Program-made: the position numbers and the translations under genes | Assembly (NCBI GenBank): GCA_019009955.1 | Contig: CM032233.1 | Location: 64,701,001-64,765,000 of the forward strand | DNA: 64,000 nucleotides | Direction: 5' to 3' | DNA from: Riptortus pedestris | Lineage: Eukaryota; Arthropoda; Insecta; Hemiptera; Alydidae | The notes under the pieces: model-generated | Told to the model about the DNA's origin: nothing | The model's input: the letters and a program-made list of their open reading frames with translations, nothing else | Databases searched by the model: none | Shown: positions 33,494-45,169 of the stretch, one piece after another | How the letters are laid out: each line of letters opens with the position of its first letter | How positions within the stretch are numbered: position 1 is the first letter of the stretch

Positions 33494-33974
33494 TCTGTCA
33501 CGCAGGGGCTGCGTAAACTAAGCAGATTTCCCGCGTAAAGATTTACAATAGAGAAATCTGCCTGCTAATAACAGTAGTAGTAACGAGTCTGTAAACCAAT
33601 TTCACGAGATCGGAATAGTTACGAAAACGGCCGAACTAGAACCGACTTCAGCCGATCTCATCTCTTGTTATCCGCGCACACTTGTATAATAAAAATGCAA
33701 ATATCTCGGTTAATATTCAAGACAGGGAATAAATGTTTATAACAATAATTACAGTACATTTAATTTGCAATACAATTAATTCTATACAATTTTTCGATCC
33801 GACTTAAAATAACGGAGATATTTCGAATTCTCGAAAATTCCCCCTCTAACCCCCCCCCTCCAACAGGTCCGATTTCAGCCATTAACGAGCTTGATCTTTC
33901 TTTTTACATAAAACGATTAAATATCGAGTTTGGCAATGATCAAACAAAAATTGCGACCGCTAAAACGTTAACAG

Positions 33975-34028
<54 letters not shown>

Positions 34029-34098
34029 GAACGGACCTCATTTTGGTCATCTCCTGGGACCTCAATAGCTGATTTCCCTTATGGCAAATCTGCTAAAA
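33494..34098 (+). mobile_element. HINE copy, complete ends
   Basis: Starts TCTGTCACGCAGGGGCTGCG and TAAACTAAGCAGATTTCCCG; ends TGATTTCCCTTATGGCAAAT and CTGCTAAAAT. (AT)n at 33979-34022 and a C7 run near 33851. The CTGCTAA is followed by a partial repeat of itself (CTGCAAGCGTCTGCG). Confidence 0.75.
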
Positions 34099-34199
34099 TC
34101 TGCAAGCGTCTGCGATTTCCCAAGGGGAACTGAAATACAGTCTACTGAATGTTGGGACTTTGATAACCGCGATGTCTTTTGCCCTATATCCAACAAAGA

Positions 34200-34745
34200 A
34201 CAAACAAACAGAAAGCGGCTGAATTGTAAACAAACAGGCCAGCCAACCTCGTAGCGCTGAATAGATAGATAGACCGGAAAGACAAACAATTAAAGAAATA
34301 TATCTGAATATAACATATTAATTTTATTGAAAACTATTTACTATAGTTAGTGGAGTAATTTGAAATGAATCAGAATAGTTTTTATCTGAATCACTCAGAT
34401 TTTTGTAATCCAAGAACAAAAGAAGGTGGGGGCGTTAAGAGAACGTATTTGTTTGTATTTCTTAAAATAAAGCTTTGTTGAAAAGAATATTTGGTATTTA
34501 ACCTTGTAATGAAGTGGTTCATTATATATCAGCTTATTATCATTTATATGACACTAGTAGGAGTGGAGTTTACTGAAAGCGTAAAACTATAAAATTCAAA
34601 TGTCTCGGTTAATATTCATTATACGAAAGAAATGTATAGAACAATATTTATAGTAAATGTAATGTGCAATTAGATTTTTTGTATACAATTTTTCGATCCG
34701 ACGTACAGTAACAGAGATATTTCAATTTTCGAAATAATAATGTCC
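34200..34745 (+). mobile_element. HINE internal fragment
   Basis: Carries the long-form middle (AAACAAACAGGCCAGCCAAC, ACCGGAAAGACAAACAATTA, ATATCTGAATATAACATATT) down to CAGAGATATTTCAATTTTCG. Both termini missing. It stops just before the next copy's 5' end. Confidence 0.6.
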
Positions 34746-34762
34746 AAATAAAAAGTCCATCA

Positions 34763-35452
34763 CGCAGGGGCTGCGTAAACTAAGCAGATTTCCCTCGCGA
34801 AGTTTAATAATAGATAAATCTACCTACAGCTAACACAACACCACCGTGAAAATTAAGTGAATAAACGGTAATAAGAAATCTTTCCCATCCCGGCGTCAAG
34901 CGTCTCAAATGTAGACAAAGAGTTCTGCCAACTTCTTACCGGAAAGAAAAACAATTAGGTACTGTAATATCTCCGAATATAACTTATTAATTTGATTGAA
35001 AACTATTTACTATATCTAGTACTAGAATTTATAATGAATCAGAATAATTTTTATCTGAATCAATCAAATTTAAGTTATCAAAACGTAAGAAGGGGGGGGG
35101 GGGGGGTCACCAGATCATATATGCGTGTATCTCGTATAATAATTGTCTCTTGAAAACAATATTTTTTATTTAAGCTTTGAATAATGTGGTTTATTATATA
35201 ACAGAGTATTGTTTATGAGTAGAAGTGGGAGTTTACTGAAGGCTAAAAACTGAAAAATGCAAATATCTCGGTTAATATTCAAGATAGAGAATAAATGTAT
35301 ATAACAATATTCATATATATACAGTTTTGAACGGACCTCATTTTTTTCATCTCCTCGGTAGGATTGATAGACATTTGAAGAAAAATTTCGAAAATCACGT
35401 CATGAGTATGACTTCAATAGCTGATTTCCCTTAAAGGAAATCTGCTAAAACC
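34763..35452 (+). mobile_element. HINE long-form copy
   Basis: Starts AGTCCATCACGCAGGGGCTG and ends GATTTCCCTTAAAGGAAATC, TGCTAAAA. It contains the long-form segment with CCGGAAAGAAAAACAATTAG and a G15 run at 35092-35106, but lacks the C-run and GCGACCGCTAGAGCG block. The AT tract is reduced to TCATATATATACAG. Confidence 0.7.
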
Positions 35453-35759
35453 AACGCTGAAGTTCTGTATGATGAAGTACCATAAAAGGCATGGAAAAAT
35501 GGAGGTTGAATCATCTTGGTCACAACTTGATGATTCATAACAAATGTATTTGAAGTTAAGATTACTGGGCATAGGGATAGTGGGAGGTTCAGAATAACAT
35601 TTTTCGATGACTTCACACAACTCACAATGAGTATAGTAATTCGAAAGAGCTGCAGCTGAACGAATACATAGTTACGACTACAATGCGTAGCCTTTAGATG
35701 TTGATGCCGATTTGCATTTTCACCCTTGAGCAGACACCCACTCCTTCTTAGGCGATTAT
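35453..35759 (-). other. Unassigned sequence between two HINE 3' ends, with open frames
   Basis: Two overlapping minus-strand frames stay open here. One runs 124 codons (35431-35805) and another contains CELCEVIEKCYSEPP then CYESSSCDQDD. No family is recognised. Its position between facing HINE 3' ends raises the possibility of a captured fragment, but chance openness is equally possible. Confidence 0.25.
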
Positions 35760-35860
35760 TAGGAGATTTCTCTTGACGGAAATCAGCTATTGAGATTGTA
35801 CCCATTAATCAGTTTTCTAAATTTTTCATCGAAAATCCATCAACCCTTGAGGATCAAGGT
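35760..35860 (-). mobile_element. HINE 3'-end fragment
   Basis: TTAGGAGATTTCTCTTGACG then GAAATCAGCTATTGAGATTG; truncated after about 90 bp and followed by a (TTAAA)n patch. Confidence 0.6.
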
Positions 35861-35889
35861 AAATTAAATTAAATTAAATTGACATACGC

Positions 35890-36485
35890 ATTTTAACAGA
35901 TTTCCCTCGAGGGAAATCAGCTATTGAGGTCGTAATCATGACGAGATTTTCGAAATTTTTCTTCAAATGTCCATTGATCTTACCCAGGAGATGACGAAAA
36001 TGAGGACTGCTCAAAACTGTATATCTATATACATATATTTGTCTGTTACCGCTCTAGCGGTCGCAATTTTTGTCTTATCGTTACCAAACTTGACATATAA
36101 TCGTTTTATACAAAAAGACAGATCAAGTTCGTTAACGGCTGAAATCGGACCAGGGAGAGGGGGGGGGGTTTAAAGGGGGAAAATTTCGAAAATTCTTAAT
36201 ATCTCCGTTATTATGCGTCGGATCGAAAAATTGTATAGATACATTTGTATTGCAAATTTGATGTTCTAAAAATGTTGTTACGTACAACTTTTCAATATCT
36301 TGATTATTAACTGAGATATTTCCATTTTTTAGTTTTCGGTCTATAGTAAACCCCCACTCCTACTCACTTCATGTTAACAATATTCTTATGTTATGAAGCA
36401 CTTTATTTGAAGCATAAATACCAAATATTATTTTCATTCAACTTTTAATTTTTGAGATAAATACAAAAAATTGACGGACTTTTTT
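35890..36485 (-). mobile_element. HINE copy, degenerate 5' end
   Basis: TTTTAACAGATTTCCCTCGA and GGGAAATCAGC at the left; short (AT) tract; CCGCTCTAGCGGTCGCAATT; G9 run; CCCCCACTCCTACTCACTTC; only TTGACGGACTTTTTT remains of the 5' end. Confidence 0.7.
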
Positions 36486-36808
36486 AATTTTCAGCTTTCT
36501 GTAAACCTCTGCTATTAGACATTTCATATTTACAATAAGCAGTTATGCCACGAATTTCCTTATTCCTATCTTAAATGCAAAATATTGTTTTTAACGGAAC
36601 TTTATTACATGAAACACATGCGAATAATTAGAGTAAGGACGTCGTCAATTATTTAAATTAATTGATTTAAATATTTAACTTTTTCTTTTAACACTGAAGA
36701 TCAATCATATTAGCTAATGGTTGAAGTTGGACGCGGCCGTGTTTGAGGGAGAATTCTAAAAAATTCAAAATATCTCCGTTACTGTGAGTCGAATCAAAAA
36801 TGTTATAG

Positions 36809-36847
<39 letters not shown>

Positions 36848-37297
36848 CTGTTAACGCTCTAGCGGTCGCTATTTTGGTTAAATCGTTACCAAAATCGATA
36901 TGTAATCGTTTTATGTAAAAAGAAAGATCGAGTTCGTTAATGGCTGAAATCGGACCATTGGGAGTGGGGTTTAGAGGGGGAAATTTCGAAATATCTCCCT
37001 TACTATACGTCGGATCGAAATAATTTTAAATGTAATGCTCAATAAACGTTGTTATGTACGTTGCTCTATCTGGATTATTAACCGAGATATTTGCATTTTT
37101 TAGTTTTCGGTCTTCAGTAAACCCCCACTCCTACTCATGTCATATTGACTGTAAGGTGTTATATTCTGAAGCACATTATATGCAGCGTAAATACTAAATA
37201 TTGTTCTCATTGAACTTTTATGTTTTGAACGTTAAATGCAAATACGTGACACACGTGGGAAATATGCTCATTTAACGCAGCCCCTAAGTGACGGTCT
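36486..37297 (-). mobile_element. HINE variant piece joined to a standard copy lacking its 3' end
   Basis: 36486-36810 is the variant subfamily ('tttaacactgaagatcaatc', ATATCTCCGTTACTGTGAGT). From (AT)n at 36815-36843 a standard body follows to GTGGGAAATATGCTCATTTA and CGCAGCCCCTAAGTGACGG. The join lies in the microsatellite, suggesting recombination through (AT)n. Confidence 0.6.
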
Positions 37298-37570
37298 TTT
37301 TTGTTTAATTGTTTAAAATTCCATCAGTACAACAAAGGGATGAATCTATTGCCCTTTATAGCATTTTGCCAATATTTGCTCTCTAGCGGTGAAAACGGCG
37401 AGGATTAGAATAAGCTGAACGGGAGCGGACATTACAGATGGATGTTGGGTACAGTATTAGATGAGAAGGGGCACTCACCTTCCACTGTTACACACACTCT
37501 AGGGCATAATAGTATTAACCAATCGCTTACCTCCGTTCTAATTATCACTATCCATGTGCGTTAACAGTTC
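37298..37570. other. No recognisable gene
   Basis: Short segment between HINE copies; nothing recognised. Confidence 0.4.
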
Positions 37571-37724
37571 ACATTACCCCCCCCCCCCTCCACCCCTTAA
37601 CCCCTCCCTCCAACTGGTCGGATTTCAGCCATATACGAACTTGATCTTTAGGTTTACATAAATCGTTTAAATACCGAGTGTGCTTACGATCAAACCAAAA
37701 TTGAGACCTCTAGAGCGTTAACAG

Positions 37725-37770
<46 letters not shown>

Positions 37771-37772
<2 letters not shown>

Positions 37773-38701
37773 TATCTCAGATAGCCAGCTTCGCCCGGGA
37801 ATTCATTTGAGGCTCAATGGTGATGGTATTTTTTTAGCAGGCTTTACATTGCACAATATTTTGACATTTACCCGTCCCAGAGTTTAGGATTGATACCCAT
37901 TGCCGTGGGAGCTAATAATTATAATCATTAAGAATTCGCAGTCTTCGAACAATGGAAGTTCGGTTCAGCCGTTAGTGCCCGCTAAAGTTTTAACGTATAA
38001 CTCATTTATACTTAGGTATACGACAAAAGTGTATATAACAAAAGTTACTCCAAATAACAAAATAAATAACTTTTGTTATGTTTATATTTGCGGAAAAACC
38101 AATAGGAAACGAAATATCGCTATTTTTAATTTCAGGCTTCTCTTATAACCCCCACTCCTGCCCGTCCATAGAAATGTTGGTATGGCTTATTACAATGAAG
38201 GCCTCACTGCTAATACACATACCAAGTTTTATTTAGTTCGGTTGAGTCTTTTTTGGCAAATAATATTGTTGACTCCCACTATAATTTTTAGCGTATGACG
38301 CATTTAGACTTCGGTATACGACAAAAGTGTATATAACAAAAGTTACTCTAAATAACAAAATAAACAACTTTTGTTATGTGCATATTTACCGAAAAACCAA
38401 TAGAAAACGAAATATCGCTATTTTTAATTTCAGGCTTCCCTTATATCCCCCACTCCTGTTCGTCTCAGAGAAAATTAATATAGCCTAAAGTCTAAGTTGG
38501 GTTAGTCGTAATATACATACCAAGTTTCATGAAATTCGGTTCAGCCGTTTATGCGTGAAAAGGTAACAAACAAACAAACAAACAAACAAACAAACAAACA
38601 TACACGAAAGAAACAAAATGCAGATATGGTGTCTATGACATGTGAAACGAAAAGTTAACGTGAAATTTCGCGAAAAAAATCAATGTACAGACAGAGGTTA
38701 C

Positions 38702-38705
<4 letters not shown>
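37771..38705 (-). mobile_element. Non-autonomous Helitron, head-to-head copy 1
   Basis: Minus-strand 3' end TCCCGGGCGAAGCTGGCTAT then CTGAGATAG, the terminal CTAG having changed to ATAG. Internal tandem units, the AAATTCGGTTCAGCCGTTTA block and a (TTTG)n tract (38568-38600) match the copy at 17664. The 5' end CTCTGTCTGTACATTG abuts (AT)n. Confidence 0.7.

Positions 38706-38766
<61 letters not shown>
38706..38766. repeat. (AT)n between two Helitron 5' ends
   Basis: About 58 bp of AT repeat at the centre of a ~2-kb inverted repeat. Confidence 0.9.
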
Positions 38767-38768
<2 letters not shown>

Positions 38769-38770
<2 letters not shown>

Positions 38771-39751
38771 CGTAACCTCTGTCTGTACATTGATTTTTGT
38801 CTCGAAATTTCACTATAACTTTTCGTCTCTCATGCCATAGACACCATATCTGCAATCTGTTTCTTTCGTGTATGTTTGTTACCTTTTCACGTATAAACGA
38901 CTGAACCAAATTTTATGAAACTTGGTATGGATATTACTACTAATCCAAATTAGACTTTAGGCTATATTAATATTCTCTGAGAAGAGCAGGAGTGGGGGTT
39001 GTAAAGAAAGCCTGGAATTAAAAATAGCGATATTTCGTTTCCTATTAGTTTTTCGGCAAATATAAACATAACAAAAGTTATTTATTTTGTTATTTAGAGT
39101 AACTTTTCTTATATACACTTTTTTCGTATACCGAATTATAAACGAGATATACGCTAAAACCTATAGGGGAAGTGAACAATTTTATTTGGCACAAAAGACT
39201 AACCGAACTAAATATAACTCGGTATGTCAATTAGCATTAATTCTTTCTTGATTATAAGCTATATTAAAATTTTTAGGTTCGAACGGGAATGGGGGCTATA
39301 AGGGAGGGCCGTAAATAAAAATTCGCGACATTTCATTGTCTATTTGTTTTTCGACAAACGTGCACATGACAAAAGTTGTTTACTTTGTTATTTAGAATAA
39401 CTTTTGTCTTATACATTTTTTCGGGAACAATGTATGAAGCAAGTAATTTACTTAGAAATATTGATATGCTCAACAATTCTTTCTAAAATCGACTACCAAG
39501 TACTTCACCTGGAAAAATTAATTCAAATCAATGCACAATGCACATGTGACGGGAAATGTGGCAATATGGAGGACTGTGAAGTGTTACAGAAAAAATTAAC
39601 TTTATTATTAAAAAATCCACAGCAACGACGGGTATAGACCCTACACTGGGACGGGGAAATGTCAAAATATTGTGCAATGTAAAGCCTTGCCAAAAAAATA
39701 CCATCACCATTCAGCCTCAAACGAATTCCCGGGCGAAGCCGGGTATCTGAG

Positions 39752-39752
<1 letters not shown>
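38769..39752 (+). mobile_element. Non-autonomous Helitron, head-to-head copy 2
   Basis: Starts TCGTAACCTCTGTCTGTACA (a TC 5' end as expected of Helitrons). It ends CCCGGGCGAAGCCGGGTATC, TGAG, TAA, with CTAG deleted. It lacks the long (TTTG)n tract of copy 1. A plus-strand frame at 39404-39637 includes CTCDGKCGNMEDCEVLQKKL; the equivalent region in the 17664 copy is broken by stops, so it is at most a relic. Confidence 0.7.
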
Positions 39753-39794
<42 letters not shown>

Positions 39795-39825
39795 TCGTAT
39801 ACCTGAGGGGAAATCTGCTACAATG

Positions 39826-41275
39826 GGTATTACGTGTCTTGTTGAAAATTTTATTGTATAATTTTTATTCAGTACACTTTTCACACTCCCACAATTTACA
39901 GCTTATTGTAAAATGTTCACGACTGTAATGTTTTAATATGAATCGAATTTGAGAAATTACTCCATTAACCTCAACTTACTTAAAATTGGACGAAATTCTT
40001 CAGAAGGCTTTCAGTACATTTATCTATCAAAAGCTATGGTAAATGAAACAACTGTATATTTCAAAGAATTATGGTCCGTCGGTTTCAATTCGGGAAAACA
40101 ATAAGCTCTTGGAGGGCAAGGAAAAAAACTTGGAAGCAAGGGAAAAAACTAGGCTATGGTTGGGTAAAATCCACATTTGACAAGTAGTGAGCAATCAATG
40201 GAGTCTAAGAGTGAAACTGTATCATTTTGGAATCGCGTCATAGCTTGTGTTAAAGAATGGTTTTTAAATTATAACCGCAAAAGAAACAGGCAAAGGTTGG
40301 ACCATGATCAACGGTCTTGATTAGTGGGAAAACCACCAATGCAGCCAAGAAGGCTATTGGTAGCAGCTTGCTGTTGCATGACTCCTGCAATTCATTATAA
40401 TGTTTGTAAAACTGGTGGGACTTCTACGGGCCACTGACAACTGAAATATGGATACTATTAAATAAAACGACTCACCTCTTATTAACAGGGGATGTCGTGT
40501 GTGAATATCTACCTTTTTCTAGGAGTTTGAAACATTATAAGAAAAAATAAACATTTTAAAATGTAAACGATGTAACATTTTCAATTTCTTAATTCAAAAC
40601 TTGTTATTCAAACCAGACAAGTTTCTTTAAACAAAGGATAACATTGTTGGCCGCTGGGTGAAAAGTATTGAATCTAACTGAAGCTATTTTGAAGTTTTTT
40701 TTCCTTCCATTTTCCTCATACCTAAGAATTGACGTTTCATGTTCCAAACCAATACATTTCACCTCTTCCCTAAACTCCCACTTCTGGTCCGATTTTGGCA
40801 GTCAACGAAATTAACTTTGTGTTTTTCTTGAAACTTTAAAATATCCCAATCGCTATTGATCATCCCCCATGTTTTCCAGAGTTTTATGAAACTTGTAATG
40901 AAAAATGTTATGTCTTAGTATACTAAATGAAATAACATTCACAGGCTAAAGGTACAGTACAGGTAAATAACAGGTACATCTTTTATAACCGTCTTCAATT
41001 CTTTTCCAGGGAATATAACAAAACAATTTCCAATAGGCAGAGGTAACATTTTGACGGGTCCTGATAAGGATAAAAATACACAATACAATAATACAAAACA
41101 AAATACAACGAAAGTTACTTTTTTCAATTAAACCTTCATTTATCTCAAGAGGAATCTTTATGTGAGAAAATACTGTAATTTAAGTATTATTACTTCAACA
41201 TGGGCTCATAACCGGAGTTCTCTATGACTTATTAATTAGGATAATTGGGTTTGATTCATCAATCATTTCGTCATT
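39826..41275. other. No recognisable gene
   Basis: A somewhat more balanced stretch (40080-40460) has no open frame of note. 'acctcttccctaaactcccacttctggtccgatttt' near 40760-40800 is a faint HINE-variant trace. Confidence 0.4.
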
Positions 41276-41277
41276 TT

Positions 41278-41898
41278 TTAGAAGATTTCTCTAAGGGAAA
41301 TCAGCTATTGAGGTCTTACTCATGACGCCATTTTCAAAACATTTCTTCAAATGTCCATCGACCCCACGAAAATGAGGTCTTTTCAAAATTATATATATAT
41401 ATATATATATATGAGTGTGTGTGTGTGTCTCTGTTAACGATCTAGCGGTCGCAATTTTCGTTTGATCGTTACCAAACTCGATATTTAAACGTTTTATCTG
41501 AAAATGAAGATTAAGTTCGTTAATGGCTGAAATCGGATAGTAGGAGGGGGGTTCAGAGGGGAGGATTTTCGAAAATTCGAAATATCTCCGTTACTATACG
41601 TCGGATCGAAAAATTATATCAGTATAGAATCAGTCTTATTGCAAATTAAATTTACTACAAATATTGTTATATACATTTATTCTCTATCTTGAATATTAAC
41701 CGAGATACTTGCATTTTTAATAAGTGTGTACGGATAACGGAGGAGATGAGATCGGCTAACTTCGGTTCTAGTCGAGAGTTTCCGCCAAAAGCTAGTTCGG
41801 CCGCTTCCGTAAATATTCGGCTCTTGTGAAATTTCTATATTATAAAACATCACATGGGAAATCTGCTTAGTTTACGAAACCCCTGCGTGATGGACTTT
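41278..41898 (-). mobile_element. HINE copy with (AT)n-(GT)n centre
   Basis: TTAGAAGATTTCTCTAAGGG at the left, GGGAAATCTGCTTAGTTTAC and GAAACCCCTGCGTGATGG at the right. The microsatellite has AT turning into GT (41391-41432). A 120-bp piece with GGCTAACTTCGGTTCTAGTC near 41755 is the long-form region also seen inverted at 33620-33670. Confidence 0.7.
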
Positions 41899-42480
41899 TT
41901 TAAATATTGGACTGCAGGTGGGAAAGGAAATTTTGAAATGGTTCGTTCTCTGCAGTGTTTTGTTTTATAGCCCCACGTGTGAACAAGCACCAATAGCAGG
42001 TACATAATATTATTATCATCTTATTTCCAGAAAGAATTCATAATCATTCATCCGAATATGGTTATCAAAATATTGCATCGACACCTCTGTTCAATGGTAG
42101 ATAGGAAGATTGTTATTAATAAAATGGAAATCATGTATATAATAATTTATCTCTCTGTATCACTCGTGATGCCGACATCCTTTGCATATAAGGCTGGTAA
42201 AAGAATGGTATACAGGTGTATGCTACGGCCATACATCCCCTACATCATGACGTTAATCGTTAATTTAGAATAAGAATTCCCACAATAGAAGTGAATGACA
42301 TAAGAGATTAGCTGCTAAGATAGTACGTAGGCAAGACAAAAGATAAGAGGAATAAAGGAGTGCTGAGCCCTTTGCTACAAATTAGACAGGGATTGGGAAT
42401 AGTGTCCGGGCTAGATAGGGCAGGATAGGAGAGGGCTGAGGCCTTCAAGTTAAATGGAAGGAGAAATCACAGGTAGGTCA
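41899..42480. other. No recognisable gene
   Basis: A 71-codon plus-strand frame (42058-42273) has no recognisable motif. The end becomes purine-rich (AGG, GGGA) just before the pyrimidine tract. Confidence 0.4.
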
Positions 42481-42587
42481 AATTGACTGGGAGACGGATA
42501 GTAGCGGATCAGGGGCCTTCTGCCCCTCCCCCTCCCGCTCCTGTCACTGTCACAACTACAGCTTTATTGCACCAACTTCACGCTCTC

Positions 42588-43575
42588 CATCCCTCTCCTC
42601 GCTTCTCTTTCTCTTTCCACGCACCCTCTCCCTACCAGTCTTCTTATCTCTCCTATTTCCCTTCCCCACTCTTTATTCTTCTTCCACTCCCTCTCCTCGC
42701 TTCTCTTTCTCTTTCCACGCACCCTCTCCCTACCAGTCTTCTTATCTCTCCTATTTCCCTTCCCCACTCTTTATTCTTCTTCCACTCCCTCTCCTCGCTT
42801 CTCTTTCTCTTTCCACGCACCCTCTCCCTACCAGTCTTCTTATCTCTCCTATTCCCCTTCCTCACTCTTTATTCTTCTTCCACTCCCTCTCCTCGCTTCT
42901 CTTTCTCTTTCCACGCACCCTCTCCCTACCAGTCTTCTTATCTCTCCTATTCCCCATCCTCACTCTTTATTCTTCTTCCACTCCCTCTCCTCGCTTCTCT
43001 TTCTCTTTCCACGCAAACTCTCCCTACCAGTCTTCTTATCTCTCCTATTCCCCTTCCTCACTCTTTATTCTTCTTCCACTCCCTCTCCTCGCTTCTCTTT
43101 CTCTTTCCACGCACCCCCTCCCTACCAGTCTTCTTATCTCTCCTATTCCCCATCCTCACTCTTTATTCTTCTTCCACTCCCTCTCCTCGCTTCTCTTTCT
43201 CTTTCCACGCACCCCCTCCCTACCAGTCTTCTTATCTCTCCTATTCCCCATCCTCACTCTTTATTCTTCTTCCACTCCCTCTCCTCGCTTCTCTTTCTCT
43301 TTCCACGCACCCTCTCCCTACCAGTCTTCTTATCTCTCCTATTTCCCTTCCCCACTCTTTATTCTTCTTCCACTCCCTCTCCTCGCTTCTCTTTCTCTTT
43401 CCACGCACCCTCTCCCTACCAGTCTTCTTATCGCTCCTATTCCCCATCCTCACTCTTTATTCTTCTTCCACTCCCTCTCCTCGCTTCTCTTTCTCTTTCC
43501 ACGCACCCTCTCCCTACCAGTCTTCTTATCTCTCCTATTCCCCTTCCTCACTCTTTATTCTTCTTCCACTCCCCC
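42588..43575 (+). repeat. Exact 98-bp minisatellite, 10 units
   Basis: The marker CTTTCCACGC recurs at 42613, 42711, 42809, 42907, 43005, 43103, 43201, 43299, 43397 and 43495, always 98 bp apart with no indel. Units differ by a few substitutions (for example CCCTTCCCCACTC, CCCTTCCTCACTC, CCCATCCTCACTC), and variants are interleaved. As 98 is not a multiple of 3, the peptide repeats only every three units (98 residues). Confidence 0.95.
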
Positions 43576-43587
43576 TTCTCTTTTCTC

Positions 43588-43800
43588 TCCTCCTCCATTT
43601 CCTCATCATGCCTTCCTCTTCTTCCCCTCACCTATCTCCTTCTTCCTTAACTCGTCTTATTTATCCACTCTCCCTGTTTCTCTTCTCTTTTCTCTCCTTC
43701 TTCTCCATTTCCTCATCATGCCTTCCTCTTCTTCCCCTCACCTATCTCCTTCTTCCTTCTTCATTAACTCGCCTTATTTATCCACTCTCCCCGTTTCTTG
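43588..43800 (+). repeat. Direct duplication of ~105 bp
   Basis: CCATTTCCTCATCATGCCTT through CTTATTTATCCACTCTCCC occurs at about 43593 and again at 43703, differing by an inserted TTCTTCA. It is a second, two-copy repeat downstream of the 98-bp array. Confidence 0.85.
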
Positions 43801-44039
43801 CTATGCCGTTTCTTCTCTTTTCTCTTTCTCCCCCACCCCAGTTTTTCTTATTTATGCACCCTCCGTGTTTCCCATTTTCTCGTCCCTTTTCCTCTATCTT
43901 TCTCTTTCTTCTCCATCCCCGCCCCATCCCTCTCTCTCTTTTTCTCTGAGTACCTGTCTTATTTATCAACCCTTCCCAACCCCCTTTTCTCCTTCACTCG
44001 TCCCTCCCTATTTCTTCCACTTAGCCCTCTCTAACTATT

Positions 44040-45160
44040 AATTAACTCAGCTAATGTAAAATTGCCTTTTTTTACAAGCACTTGTTGACATCCGAAAATT
44101 CCTATATTACTTGTATAATAGTTTAATCTCTCTATCTTCTGAAGATTACATTTTATGAGTGACAAAAAATATTGAATTTCAAAGCTAGTCGATGAAGGTA
44201 TTATTAATTTATTAACGCATGAAACAGTTTTACATTTGTTTTTAGTGTCATTAAAATTTGTGTCCTGTGCTTGTTTCTTAGACTCGTGCCTATATCAATA
44301 GCTGATTTAAGGAAAATCAGATAAATAAGTATTGTATTCTAACTGTTCGAAATATTATATCAGGTTTAAAGGAATTTATTAAAACTAAAGGAAATGGGGA
44401 GAAAGTATTAGTTGATTTGATAAATTCATAGCACTATGAGCATTCCACTAGTGCTTAAAGCCTGCTTTATTCGTTGAGTATATCTGAGGTCGGGAGAAAA
44501 AGCCCTCACACGCCACAAATGCAAAATTCCTTTATTGCTATGCCATCTTCGTTTTATTTCTGCTTTTGTTGGATATCACATGGGCGGGCTATGTATGCTT
44601 ACGTGAGTAGCCTCCTGATCAGGCACGCGCCATATCTCCATCTTTTCTACGAGCAATGCCTTTACTCTCATCAACCTCTCCTAGAGCTTTCCTTCCCGCT
44701 GCACATTAGCTCCCAACACACAGCCTTACTGGGCTTTCGATAAGACGAGACATTTATAATTTCTACCTTATGGGAAATCAGTAGTTTATATTATGTTTGG
44801 TACATTTTATAAACTTACTGCTAATTGTGCATCCAGCCACTTCCACTTACGGTTATGCGGACACTTTATAGTATTTGGAATCCCAATATATATCCTAGTT
44901 CAATAATTTATTTTCTTATTGGCTAAGTGATACCCAGCAAATGCCGCTCTATTGACTTCATAGTTATCTATAATTTTAAAGTGTCCTTGGGATTTAGAAC
45001 CAACTTTCTGACGTATATGTTGTTAAAAGAAATTCTGTAGAGATTTATTGATAATTGATTGATAATAAGATGACATTTATTTATTTATATTTTTTTTGTG
45101 GCGTGTCAACCATTTTTGTCATTAACGCCAAACCGCCAAACATTTATTTTTAAGGCGATG
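44040..45160. other. No recognisable gene; relic HINE end at 44297
   Basis: AATAGCTGATTTAAGGAAAATCAG at 44298-44321 is an isolated HINE 3'-end hairpin. A GC-richer block (44460-44745) is open for 89 codons on plus but shows no family motif; on minus it has AATAAA near one end and might be a fragment of an LTR, unproven. Confidence 0.35.
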
Positions 45161-45169
45161 ACAATGTTC

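Larger units (their letters stand above)
37571..39825 (+). mobile_element. HINE fragment hosting two Helitrons
   Basis: C13 run, TCGGATTTCAGCCATATACG, ACCTCTAGAGCGTTAACAGA and (AT)n lie before 37771. The last AT tract ends at 39793 and is followed by CCTGAGGGGAAATCTGCTAC, a HINE 3' end. Everything between is Helitron and AT repeat. Confidence 0.6.
42560..44030 (+). repeat. 1.5-kb polypyrimidine tract
   Basis: Almost uninterrupted C/T-rich plus strand. Because stop codons need A or G, long frames stay open: 488 codons at 42483-43949 and shadows on both strands. The predicted protein (LPLPLLASLSLSTHPLPTSL repeated) is a composition artefact, not a gene. Such mirror-like homopyrimidine DNA can adopt triplex (H-DNA) structure. 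Confidence 0.9.

Noticed and set aside
35431..35805. 124-codon minus-strand frame as a gene
   Set aside because: It begins and ends within HINE termini and has no recognisable domain; kept only as a possible captured fragment.
42483..43949. 488-codon plus-strand open frame (longest in the window)
   Set aside because: It runs through a C/T-only minisatellite whose 98-bp unit shifts frame every copy. All frames are open for compositional reasons and the peptide has no domain.
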